A stretch of 64,000 nt of DNA from Hyphomicrobiales bacterium (GTDB lineage: Bacteria; Pseudomonadota; Alphaproteobacteria; Rhizobiales; Rhizobiaceae). Both the position numbers and the translations under genes were made by a program. Below, one piece after another: positions 45,546 through 52,821 of this stretch (the stretch's first letter is position 1; the number at the start of each line of letters is the position of its first letter). The notes beneath the pieces are model-generated. The model had not been told where the DNA came from and did not search any database. It was given only the letters and a program-made list of their open reading frames with translations. The DNA is taken from the NCBI GenBank assembly GCA_900466575.1, contig UBMP01000015.1, positions 82,704 through 146,703 on the forward strand, given 5' to 3'.

Positions 45546-46766
45546 ATGCAGCGCGGCGTGGTCATCATCGGGGCGGGTCATGGCGGTAGCCAAGTCGGTT
45601 TCAGCCTGCGCCAGGAAGGCTACGACGGGCCGATCCATCTCGTCAGCGACGAGCCCGACCTGCCCTATCACAAGCCGCCGCTCTCCAAGGCCTACCTGAA
45701 AGACCAGTCCCAGGACGTGCAGATCCTGCGCGCCGAAAAGGCCTATGCGGATGCGCGGATCGAATTGGCGCTCGGCCGCAAGATCGAGGCCATCGACCGG
45801 CAGGCGCAAGCCATCCGCTTTGCCGATGGCGCGACGCTGCCTTATGACCGGCTGGTGATCGCCACCGGCGCGTCGAACCGTAAGCTGGCGCTGCCCGGCC
45901 ACGATCTCGCGGGCCTCCATTCGATCCGCACGCGCTCCGATGCCGCGCATCTGCGCGAGGCGATGCAGACCGCCGGCGATATCGTCGTCATCGGCGGCGG
46001 CTTCATCGGGCTTGAGGCGACGGCGACATTCGCGGCGCTCGGCAAGCGCGTCACCGTCATCGAACTCGCGCCCTCCATTCTTGGCCGCGCCGTGTCGCAC
46101 TTGGTCGCGGCGCATGTCGATGCGGAATATCGCAAGCTCGGCATCCGCGTGCTGACCGCGACCGGGATCGAGCGGCTTGAGGGTGAGGCCGGCAAGGTCA
46201 AGGCGGTTCGCCTTTCCGATGGCAGCGCCGTCCCCGCCGATCTCGTTGTCGTCGGCATTGGTGCTGCGCCAAACGATGCGCTGGCCCGGGACGCGGGCTT
46301 GGCTTGCGACAATGGCATCGTGGTCGATGCGACGCTCGCCACCGCCGACCCGACCATCTTCGCCATCGGCGACGTCGCCAATTTCCCGCATGCGCAGGCC
46401 GGCCGCCGTGTGCGGCTGGAGTCGGTGCAGAATGCTTCGGATCAGGCGAAGCATGTCGCCAAGACCATCGTGGGCAAGCCCGACGACTACCGCGAAACGC
46501 CGTGGTTCTGGTCGGATCAGGGACACATGAAGCTGCAGATGGCCGGTCTCTCCTTCGGTGCCGATCGGCATGTGCGGACCGGCGCACTGGGCGAGCCCGC
46601 CTTCTCCGTCTATCACTATGCCGGCGACCGGCTTCTGGCCGTCGACAGCGTCAACCGCCCCGGCGACCACATGGTCGCGCGCCGCCTGATCGCAGCGGGA
46701 ATTTCCCCGAGCGACGCCGATCTGGCAGAAGGTCCGGACCGGCTGAAGAGCCTGATCGGCCGATAA
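45546..46766 (+). CDS. Ferredoxin reductase, putidaredoxin-reductase type
   Basis: A 406-aa FAD/NAD(P)H oxidoreductase. The FAD motif is VIIGAGHGGSQVG at the N-terminus, the NAD motif is VVIGGGFIGLEATATFA (about 145-161), and the FAD motif near residue 270 reads IFAIGDVANFP. It reduces the adjacent ferredoxin, which in turn feeds the P450, making a complete three-component class I system. GAGGCC precedes the ATG. It is the last gene of the operon; a strong terminator follows 20 bp after the stop. Confidence 0.92.
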   Translation: MQRGVVIIGAGHGGSQVGFSLRQEGYDGPIHLVSDEPDLPYHKPPLSKAYLKDQSQDVQILRAEKAYADARIELALGRKIEAIDRQAQAIRFADGATLPYDRLVIATGASNRKLALPGHDLAGLHSIRTRSDAAHLREAMQTAGDIVVIGGGFIGLEATATFAALGKRVTVIELAPSILGRAVSHLVAAHVDAEYRKLGIRVLTATGIERLEGEAGKVKAVRLSDGSAVPADLVVVGIGAAPNDALARDAGLACDNGIVVDATLATADPTIFAIGDVANFPHAQAGRRVRLESVQNASDQAKHVAKTIVGKPDDYRETPWFWSDQGHMKLQMAGLSFGADRHVRTGALGEPAFSVYHYAGDRLLAVDSVNRPGDHMVARRLIAAGISPSDADLAEGPDRLKSLIGR

Positions 46767-46785
46767 GCACATTCCCCAACCAATG

Positions 46786-46830
46786 AAGAACGGCCGTGGC
46801 GGTTTCGCCCGGCCGTTCTTTGCGTTTATC
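46786..46830 (+). terminator. Rho-independent terminator after the P450 operon
   Basis: AAGAACGGCCG (46786-46796) pairs exactly with CGGCCGTTCTT (46810-46820). GGCG and CGCC extend the stem inside with a single bulged T, leaving a GTTT loop. TTTGCGTTT follows. It separates the P450/phosphotransferase operon from the monooxygenase operon. Confidence 0.85.
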
Positions 46831-46871
46831 ACTCTGAAAATAAATCGAAATTTGGAAAATTTTGGGCTTTC

Positions 46872-46885
46872 TTGATTCTTTTCAA
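46872..46885. promoter_or_regulatory. FNR-box-like palindrome upstream of the monooxygenase operon
   Basis: TTGATTCTTTTCAA matches TTGAT-N4-ATCAA at 9 of 10 defined positions. It is the core of a perfect longer repeat, TTCTTGA (46869-46875) and TCAAGAA (46882-46888). It lies 16 bp before copy 2 of the 29-bp motif. It may bind an FNR/FixK-type protein, which would link the oxygen-requiring monooxygenase to oxygen supply, or another dimeric regulator. Confidence 0.45.
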
Positions 46886-46901
46886 GAATGATCCAGAAAC
46901 C

Positions 46902-46930
46902 AAAGGAAAACCAAAGATAGGCGTCTAAAT
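46902..46930 (+). promoter_or_regulatory. 29-bp conserved motif, copy 2 (upstream of the monooxygenase operon)
   Basis: The sequence AAAGGAAAACCAAAGAT, followed by AGGCGTCTAAAT, agrees with copy 1 at 22 of 29 positions. It ends 195 bp before tmoA, leaving a long leader that contains a small hairpin CGCTCC/GGAGCG (47080-47097) and no convincing leader peptide. Either the promoter lies far upstream or a second promoter exists closer to tmoA. Confidence 0.65.
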
Positions 46931-47125
46931 TGGCCCTTAGTCGTACAAGATTGCCGGGCTGAACAAGCCGCCACCGCGCTTACGGAGGAGTATTCGCGGA
47001 ACGGAGAGCTGTGTCCAGATCACGCTCAAGGCGCGCCCGGCATCACAGTCATGAAATGCGGCCTCGTCCTGAGGCTGCACGCTCCGTGTAAGGAGCGGCA
47101 CGGATCGAACTGGGAGGTGAATTCG

Positions 47126-48610
47126 ATGCCTAAACTGCAACGTCACGATTATTACGATGTCGCGCGCGACATGAACTGGGCGTTCACGTATGTCACGGAA
47201 CAGGAAGTGTTCCCCGAAGAACTGTCGAAGAGCTTCGGCATCGAGAACACCAAATGGTGGGGCTGGGACGAGCCCTACAAGCTGACCTACCGCGAATATG
47301 TGCATAACCAGGCGGGCAAGGATGCGGGCATCTATTCGATCCGCTCCACTATTGCCCGCTCCGACATGTATGACAAGCTGGACGAGGGCTGGAAATCGGC
47401 GGTGAAGGCGCATTACGGCGCGATCCCGGTGCCGGAATATCTCGCCTCCATCGGCGAGGCCCGCATGGCCCGCTTCGGCCGGGCGGCGGCCTGGCGCAAT
47501 ATGGCGAGCTTCGGCACGCTGGATGAATGCCGCCACGGTCAGGCGCAGATCTACTTCCCCTATTGCCTGACCGACAAGGACCCGCAGATGGACTGGGCCC
47601 ACAAGACGGTCCACACGAACGAATGGGCCGCCATTGCCGCGCGCAGCCTGTTCGACGACATGTTCACCGCCAACGATGCTGTCTCGACCGCCATCCAGCT
47701 CACCTTCACCTTCGAGACCGGCTTCACCAACCTGCAGTTCCTCGGCATGTCGGCGGATGCGCTGCATGTCGGCGATATCGAGTTCGGCGCGCTGATCTCC
47801 TCGATCCAGACCGACGAGGCGCGCCATTCGCAACAGGGCGAGCCGACGCTGAAAATCCTGATCGAGAACGGCAAGAAGGCCGAAGCGCAGAAGCTGGTCG
47901 ACCAGATGTTCTGGCGCTCCTGGCGCATCTTCGGCCTGCTCACCGGCTTCTCGATGGATTATTACACGCCGCTCGAACACCGCACGATGAGCTTCAAGGA
48001 GTTCATGACCGAGTGGATCTGCCGCCAGTTCGTCGATCAGTTCAAGGATCTCGGCATGGATCTTCCCTGGTATTGGGAAGAGCATTTCCTGCCCGAGCTT
48101 GAATGGTATCACCATGCCCAGCATCTCGGCGTCTGGTTCTGGCGACCGACCGTCTGGTGGAACCCGGATGCCGGCGTTTCCGCCGACGAGCGCGACTGGC
48201 TGGAGATGAAATATCCGGGCTGGAACGACCGTTTCGGCAAATATTGGGACGTCATCACCGAAAACGTCCGCGCCGGGCGCATCGAGAAGACCTATCCGGA
48301 AACGCTGCCGATGGTCTGCAATTGCTGCCAGCTGCCGGTCACCGGCCGCTCGGTCGGCAAGAAACCCTTCATGCTCAACTACAAGGGCCGCCGCGTCACC
48401 TTCTGTTCGGAAGGCTGCGAATGGGTCTGGAAGAGCCAGCCGGAACGCTATGACACGCATCTCTCGGTCGTCGACAGGTTCCTTGCCGGCCATATCCAGC
48501 CGCCGAACCTCGAAGGCGCGCTGAAATACATGAGCATCACGCCTGAGGTCGCCGGCCAGGACGCCGACAACTATGCCTGGGCGCGGCAGATGCGCATGGC
48601 GGCCGAATAG
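47126..48610 (+). CDS. tmoA: Toluene/phenol-type diiron monooxygenase, hydroxylase alpha subunit
   Basis: A 494-aa catalytic subunit of the four-component toluene monooxygenase class. The diiron ligands are visible: Glu in IGEARMARFG (about 112), ExxH in LDECRHGQ (about 134-137), Glu in FTFETGFTN (about 197), and ExxH in TDEARHSQ (about 231-234). The C-terminal part has CNCCQLPV and FCSEGCEW, as in TmoA. It binds and hydroxylates the aromatic ring. The start at 47126 follows GGGAGGTGA. Gene order and family match tmoABCDEF; alkene or phenol oxidation is possible, so the exact substrate is open. Confidence 0.93.
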   Translation: MPKLQRHDYYDVARDMNWAFTYVTEQEVFPEELSKSFGIENTKWWGWDEPYKLTYREYVHNQAGKDAGIYSIRSTIARSDMYDKLDEGWKSAVKAHYGAIPVPEYLASIGEARMARFGRAAAWRNMASFGTLDECRHGQAQIYFPYCLTDKDPQMDWAHKTVHTNEWAAIAARSLFDDMFTANDAVSTAIQLTFTFETGFTNLQFLGMSADALHVGDIEFGALISSIQTDEARHSQQGEPTLKILIENGKKAEAQKLVDQMFWRSWRIFGLLTGFSMDYYTPLEHRTMSFKEFMTEWICRQFVDQFKDLGMDLPWYWEEHFLPELEWYHHAQHLGVWFWRPTVWWNPDAGVSADERDWLEMKYPGWNDRFGKYWDVITENVRAGRIEKTYPETLPMVCNCCQLPVTGRSVGKKPFMLNYKGRRVTFCSEGCEWVWKSQPERYDTHLSVVDRFLAGHIQPPNLEGALKYMSITPEVAGQDADNYAWARQMRMAAE

Positions 48611-48629
48611 CGGTCAAGCTGCGTTTGTC

Positions 48630-48645
48630 CCGCCGCGGGAGGCGG
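48630..48645 (+). other. Intercistronic hairpin, tmoA / tmoB
   Basis: CCGCC (48630-48634) and GGCGG (48641-48645) form a short GC-rich stem in the 76-bp gap. It is weaker than the other hairpins in this operon and has no T run. Confidence 0.35.
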
Positions 48646-48686
48646 TGGGGCGGCTCGCCTATCAATTTCACGGGAGGAATTTTCCA

Positions 48687-48935
48687 ATGGCAATGGTCCC
48701 CTTGCAGGCCGCCTTTCACGGCGATTTTCTGGTGCAACTCATACCCGTCGATGACGAGGACGACATGGCGATGGTCGCCGCCAAGATCGCCCATCATGCC
48801 GTCAACCTGCGGGTTGCCGAGCGCAACCTGCCGATGGCCGTCTGGTTCAACGACAAGCAGCTGCCCGCGTCGATGAAGTTCTCGGAAAGCGGCATCGGGC
48901 CGATGGATTACGTTGAGGCCGGCTATGTCGAATGA
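48687..48935 (+). CDS. tmoB: Toluene monooxygenase, gamma subunit
   Basis: An 82-aa small hydroxylase subunit of the TmoB/TouB family, with the ubiquitin-like pattern of the family (VPLQAAFHGDFLVQLIPVDDEDDM and the later LPMAVWFNDKQLP). It packs on the alpha subunit in the (alpha-beta-gamma)2 hydroxylase. GGGAGGAAT precedes the start. It overlaps tmoC by 11 bp. Confidence 0.88.
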   Translation: MAMVPLQAAFHGDFLVQLIPVDDEDDMAMVAAKIAHHAVNLRVAERNLPMAVWFNDKQLPASMKFSESGIGPMDYVEAGYVE

Positions 48936-49302
48936 TCAATTGAAATGGGTGAAGGCCACCACGCTCGACGATCTCTGGGAGGGCGATTTCATCGACGCGG
49001 AGATCGAGGGCGAGCAGGTCATCGTCATCCACATGCCGGGCGGCCGCATCCGGGCGTACCAGGGCATGTGTCCGCATCAGGAAATTCTGCTGGCTGACGG
49101 CAAGATCGATTTCGACGCCAGCACGATCACCTGCTCGGCCCATGAGTGGGAATTCAGCATGGAGACCGGCAAGGGCATCAACCCCTCCGGCTGCCGGCTC
49201 TACCACTACGAAGTCCGCCTCGACGGCGACGACGTGCTGATCGGCGTGCCGACCGACGGGCGGCTGCGCCGCCTCCGCCACGAAGCAGAAGAACAGGTTT
49301 AG
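48925..49302 (+). CDS. tmoC: Toluene monooxygenase, Rieske ferredoxin
   Basis: A 125-aa Rieske [2Fe-2S] protein. The ligands lie in MCPHQE (CxH, about 47-49) and CSAHEW (CxxH, about 67-70). It carries electrons from the reductase to the diiron hydroxylase, a component that distinguishes toluene monooxygenases from phenol hydroxylases, which lack it. The ATG at 48925 is within tmoB, implying coupled translation. Confidence 0.93.
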   Translation: MSNDQLKWVKATTLDDLWEGDFIDAEIEGEQVIVIHMPGGRIRAYQGMCPHQEILLADGKIDFDASTITCSAHEWEFSMETGKGINPSGCRLYHYEVRLDGDDVLIGVPTDGRLRRLRHEAEEQV

Positions 49303-49312
49303 GGGAAGAACA

Positions 49313-49612
49313 ATGTCTGAAGAACCAGCCATGAAACTCGTTGGCCCGATCATCCGGGGCGTCGACGACGATATCATCAATGCCGTGATCGACGCGGCGG
49401 AAGCCGACAACCCGGACCGCGAAATCTTCGTCGAGGACCGCTCGGGCTATGTCCGGGTGCAGGCGGAAAAGGCCTTCGTGCTGACCCAGCGCAGCATGGT
49501 CGAAAAGCTCGGACGGCCGTTTCGCCTGTCGGAACTCGAGCCCAGCCTCGTGTCCTTCGCCGGCCGGCTGACGACTATGGACGATAAATGGGAATGGGCG
49601 CTGAAGGGCTGA
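49313..49612 (+). CDS. tmoD: Toluene monooxygenase, effector (coupling) protein
   Basis: A 99-aa protein of the MmoB/DmpM/TmoD effector family, without cofactor. The start MSEEPAMKLVGPIIRG and the motif DRSGYVRVQAEKAFVLT (about 43-59) fit TmoD. It binds the hydroxylase and tunes catalysis and regiospecificity. It lies 10 bp after tmoC, with AGGGGAAG as ribosome-binding site. Confidence 0.9.
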   Translation: MSEEPAMKLVGPIIRGVDDDIINAVIDAAEADNPDREIFVEDRSGYVRVQAEKAFVLTQRSMVEKLGRPFRLSELEPSLVSFAGRLTTMDDKWEWALKG

Positions 49613-49638
49613 TCGCCGCTTCGGAAGATTGAATTTCA

Positions 49639-49669
49639 GCATGCCGTCCGCTGGAGGAAGCGGGCATGC
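49639..49669 (+). other. Intercistronic hairpin, tmoD / tmoE
   Basis: GCATGC (49639-49644) plus CCGCT (49648-49652) pair with AGCGG (49659-49663) plus GCATGC (49664-49669), leaving a 3-base bulge and a GGAGGA loop. It ends 18 bp before the tmoE start. It may balance subunit expression. Confidence 0.55.
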
Positions 49670-49687
49670 AAATGGGAGGATCGAATT

Positions 49688-50713
49688 ATGGCAGTCGCAA
49701 AATCGCAAGGCCGGCAGCGCAAGCAGCCCTGGAGCCTCTGGACCGAGAAGCGCGTGCCCTCGGAATACGAGGCCGTGACCTTCAAGTTCCACAACCACTT
49801 CCGCAACGAGCCCGCACCCTTCGAGCTTTCGGAAGACTGGAGCATCAACGTCTTCTATCGCACCAACCGCGAGAATTCGCCGCTCGTTGCCTCGGTCGAC
49901 GACTGGGAAGGCTACCGCGACGTGCGCGCTTACACCTATCGCCGCTTCGTCGAGGAGCAGAAGGATCGCGAAGTCTATTGCGACAACCTGATCGATGAGT
50001 TCGAGGCGCGCGGCCATTACGAGAAGCTGAGCCAGGCATGGCTCGATTTCCTGCGCGATTTCTATCTGCCGGTGCGCTTCCCCGGCCATGCGGCGCAGAT
50101 GAGCGCCGTTTATCTCGGCCAGATGGCGCCCTCGGCTTTCGTCACCAATACCTTCTATTTCCAGATGGCGAACGAGATGCGCCGCGTGCAGCGGCAGGCC
50201 TATCTGGCGCAGGTCCTGGCGATGGATACCGGCCGGCCGGAACTGGCCGAAACCGAACGTGCGCGGGCAACCTGGACCCAGGCGCCCGAATGGCAGGGGC
50301 TTCGCGAACTTGTCGAGAAACAGCTGATCGCCTATGACTTCACCGAAGCCTTCGCCTCGCGGCAGCTCGTGCTGAGACCGATCTTCGATCATCTGTTAAA
50401 CACGGAATTCGCGCAGATCGCCGAACGCAACGGCGATGGGCTGCTCTCCATGCTGCATGCCGATTTCCGCACCTATGACCAGAGCTATGCCGCGGAGAAC
50501 ACCAAGGGCTTCGTCGCTTACGCGACCGCCAAGGCGGAGACGAACCGCAGCCTCCTGAAGGACACCGCCGCCCGCTGGCAGGCTCTCGGCGAGAAGGCCG
50601 CGAAGGGTATCGCGGAGGGCTTTGCCAAGGCGAGCGGCGGCGACTCGGCCACCGAGATTGCACGCCGCACGATCGACGCCCAGCAGAAACTGCTGGCCGA
50701 TTGCGGGCTCTGA
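49688..50713 (+). CDS. tmoE: Toluene monooxygenase, hydroxylase beta subunit
   Basis: A 341-aa all-alpha beta subunit of the hydroxylase, homologous in fold to the alpha subunit but without diiron ligands in the expected pattern. Typical stretches are RQRKQPWSLWTEKRVPSEYE at the N-terminus and PSAFVTNTFYFQMANEMRR (about 147-165). GGGAGGATC precedes the start. It is needed for hydroxylase assembly. Confidence 0.92.
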   Translation: MAVAKSQGRQRKQPWSLWTEKRVPSEYEAVTFKFHNHFRNEPAPFELSEDWSINVFYRTNRENSPLVASVDDWEGYRDVRAYTYRRFVEEQKDREVYCDNLIDEFEARGHYEKLSQAWLDFLRDFYLPVRFPGHAAQMSAVYLGQMAPSAFVTNTFYFQMANEMRRVQRQAYLAQVLAMDTGRPELAETERARATWTQAPEWQGLRELVEKQLIAYDFTEAFASRQLVLRPIFDHLLNTEFAQIAERNGDGLLSMLHADFRTYDQSYAAENTKGFVAYATAKAETNRSLLKDTAARWQALGEKAAKGIAEGFAKASGGDSATEIARRTIDAQQKLLADCGL

Positions 50714-50721
50714 CGAACAGT

Positions 50722-50742
50722 GGCCGGCGCTAGTCGCCGGCC
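50722..50742 (+). other. Intercistronic hairpin, tmoE / tmoF
   Basis: GGCCGGCG (50722-50729) pairs exactly with CGCCGGCC (50735-50742) around CTAGT. There is no T run. It starts 8 bp after the tmoE stop and may stop RNA decay or reduce reductase expression relative to the hydroxylase. Confidence 0.6.
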
Positions 50743-50767
50743 CACCATCTCATTTCGGAAAATGACA

Positions 50768-51757
50768 ATGGCATTTCAGGTGACGATAGAGCCGGATGGA
50801 GGGCGCTTCGAGGCATTGCCCAGCGAAACCTTGCTGGAAGCGGCGCGGCGCAACGGCGTGACGCTGCCTCACGAATGCGGCTGGGGCCATTGCGGTAGCT
50901 GCAAGGTGACGGTCATTGAGGGGCAGACGGACCTGATGTTTCCAGCCGCCCCGGCGCTGACGCCGCGCGACCAGAAGCTCAACCGCACCGTTGCCTGTCA
51001 GGCCATGGCCTGCAGCGATCTCGTCATCAAGCTTGCTCCCGGCGAGCCGCAGCCGCCCGCGATCGCCGCCCGCCGGCAAGAGGCGGAACTGATCGCCGTC
51101 GAGGAGCTTGCCCCCGAAATCCGCCGCTTCAGCTTCCGTCCGGAAGGCGGGGCCGATTTCCTGCCCGGCCAATATGCGATCCTGCATCTCGGCGAGAGGC
51201 TGAGGCGGGCCTATTCCATGTGCAATCTGCCGGATGGCGAGACCTTGCAGGTCATTTCCAAGCGCTATCCCGGTGGCGCGGGCTCGAATGCTCTTGCCGA
51301 GCTTCGCCCCGGCGACCGGCTGACGCTGGAAGTGCCCTTCGGCACTTGCACTCTCAAGCCGCGGCCTGGCCGCAAGATCTTCATCGCCGGCGGCACCGGT
51401 ATTTCGCCGATCCTCTCGCTGGTGCGGCAGGCGGCACGTGACAAGGTGGACTTTGCCGCGCCCGTCGATGTGGTCTATTGCGCCCGCCGCGCGGTCGATC
51501 TTGCTGCAGGCGATGAACTCGAAGAGGCGGCCGCGCGCGTTCCCGGCGCGATCTACATTCCGTGTGTCGAAGAAGAGACTAGCATGCCGGGCCATGCGAT
51601 CGGTCGAGCGCTCGATGTGCTCGCCTCGCTCTCCTACGATCCGGCTGTGACGGAATTTTACGTCGCCGGCCCGCCGGTCATGGTGAATGCCGTGAAATCC
51701 CATCTCAAGGAGGCGGGTGTTGCGATCACCCGCATTCACTATGACAGCTTTGGCTAG
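50768..51757 (+). CDS. tmoF: Toluene monooxygenase, NADH oxidoreductase
   Basis: A 329-aa reductase with an N-terminal plant-type [2Fe-2S] domain (CGWGHCGSC, about 34-42, and a later Cys in VACQAM), an FAD domain (RAYSMCNLP) and an NAD domain (GGTGISPI). It delivers electrons to the Rieske protein. The start at 50768 was chosen because GGAA is seven bases upstream; an ATG two codons earlier is too close to it. It overlaps the next gene by 17 bp. Confidence 0.92.
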   Translation: MAFQVTIEPDGGRFEALPSETLLEAARRNGVTLPHECGWGHCGSCKVTVIEGQTDLMFPAAPALTPRDQKLNRTVACQAMACSDLVIKLAPGEPQPPAIAARRQEAELIAVEELAPEIRRFSFRPEGGADFLPGQYAILHLGERLRRAYSMCNLPDGETLQVISKRYPGGAGSNALAELRPGDRLTLEVPFGTCTLKPRPGRKIFIAGGTGISPILSLVRQAARDKVDFAAPVDVVYCARRAVDLAAGDELEEAAARVPGAIYIPCVEEETSMPGHAIGRALDVLASLSYDPAVTEFYVAGPPVMVNAVKSHLKEAGVAITRIHYDSFG

Positions 51758-52292
51758 ACGCACCCCTGCCGATCTCCCCGTCTGGATGCTGGCACCGAGC
51801 CTGCGCCGGCTCGCTCACAGGACGGCCGCGCGGCCAAGGCTTTCGCCGAAATGGCCGTGCCTGCAGGAGGAGATGCAAGCCTCGCCCGAGATCATCGATG
51901 CCTTGGCCGCAGCGATCGATAGACTCCCCGGCGTCATACCGGCTGACACGCCGCTCAACGCGCCCGGTCTCGGCTTCGGGCTCGAGGAGGATCTTGCGCG
52001 GGGTCAGCCGGAGGCCTTTGTCAGCGCGCCCTGCTGGGTCAATCTGCGACCGGATGGCTCCATGCATCTGGGGCTTCGGCCGGAATGGGCGCAGAAGGTC
52101 GTCAATCACGGGTGGGCGACCATCCATCCCTTCGCGCGCTACATGGCGGGTGCGGTGCCGCCGCAGAGCCTCGTGGTCTTCGCGCCGCAGAATCGCGCCG
52201 AACTTGCTGTCGTGTTCCGCGTTGCTCAGGCCGCGCATGGCTATGCCATGGGCCGGATCGGCGATGTCATCCTACCCGATACGCGGTGGTAG
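51741..52292 (+). CDS. DUF5519 (luciferase-domain-like) protein of unknown function
   Basis: A 183-aa protein. The region HPFARYMAGAVPPQSLVVFAPQNRAELAVVFRV is split here only for reading: HPFARYMAG, then SLVVFAPQNRAELAVVF, which resembles the DUF5519 group annotated as luciferase-domain proteins. It has no recognisable cofactor motif. Its start is inside tmoF, so it is co-translated with the monooxygenase genes and probably serves that system, for example in stability or product handling. Its function is unknown. Confidence 0.55.
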   Translation: MTALARRTPADLPVWMLAPSLRRLAHRTAARPRLSPKWPCLQEEMQASPEIIDALAAAIDRLPGVIPADTPLNAPGLGFGLEEDLARGQPEAFVSAPCWVNLRPDGSMHLGLRPEWAQKVVNHGWATIHPFARYMAGAVPPQSLVVFAPQNRAELAVVFRVAQAAHGYAMGRIGDVILPDTRW

Positions 52293-52295
52293 TCG

Positions 52296-52751
52296 ATGGG
52301 CGCAGGTCTCAAGAGCGCCGAAGCTATGGCCGAGCAGGATAGCGCGGGACCAAGGATTTTCACGATCCGGCTGGAGCGGCCGGACGGGACCTGGACATTT
52401 GAGGCACCGTCAGACGAATATCTTCTCTACGCGATGATCGATGCCGGTATCGAAACTCCCTTCATCTGCGAACAGGGCTGGTGCCTTGCCTGTGCGGCGA
52501 AACTCGTTTCCGGCAAAGTCGATGACAGCGCCGCGCTCACCCGCTATCCGGAAGATGCCGAGGCCGGTTTCCTGCTGCTCTGCTCGGCGCGGCCTCTGAC
52601 CGATCTCGTCCTCCGACAGGACATTCACGAAACCCGCCGCGAGATGACCCAGCATCGCATCGGCCTCAACCAACTCGCTCGCGCCTATCCGCCGGGCAAG
52701 CGCGCCGGGTTCAGGCGAGGGCGGCGGCAATCGGCGACGCCGGCAGAGTGA
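52296..52751 (+). CDS. [2Fe-2S] ferredoxin with plant-type cluster, end of tmo operon
   Basis: A 151-aa protein with the plant-type ligands CEQGWCLAC (C-x4-C-x2-C, about 66-74) and a fourth Cys in LLLCSARP about 32 residues later. The C-terminal 40 residues form a basic extension (YPPGKRAGFRRGRRQ). Small ferredoxins beside aromatic monooxygenases often reactivate extradiol dioxygenases (XylT type), but no dioxygenase of that type is in the window, so the role is open. It starts 3 bp after the DUF5519 gene. An internal start at 52326 is possible. Confidence 0.75.
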   Translation: MGAGLKSAEAMAEQDSAGPRIFTIRLERPDGTWTFEAPSDEYLLYAMIDAGIETPFICEQGWCLACAAKLVSGKVDDSAALTRYPEDAEAGFLLLCSARPLTDLVLRQDIHETRREMTQHRIGLNQLARAYPPGKRAGFRRGRRQSATPAE

Positions 52752-52821
52752 TATGGAGCTGCTCCGTGTCGTGCCGAGCAGCGGATCCCGGATGATGGTG
52801 ATGTCTTGCCGTTGAGGTGGC

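Noticed and set aside
45183..46832. A 549-codon minus-strand frame across the ferredoxin and reductase genes, with similar frames at 39858-41579, 42247-43722 and 46937-48493
   Set aside because: All mirror well-supported plus-strand genes and look like basic or low-complexity shadows of them; none has an independent ribosome-binding site with conserved motifs.
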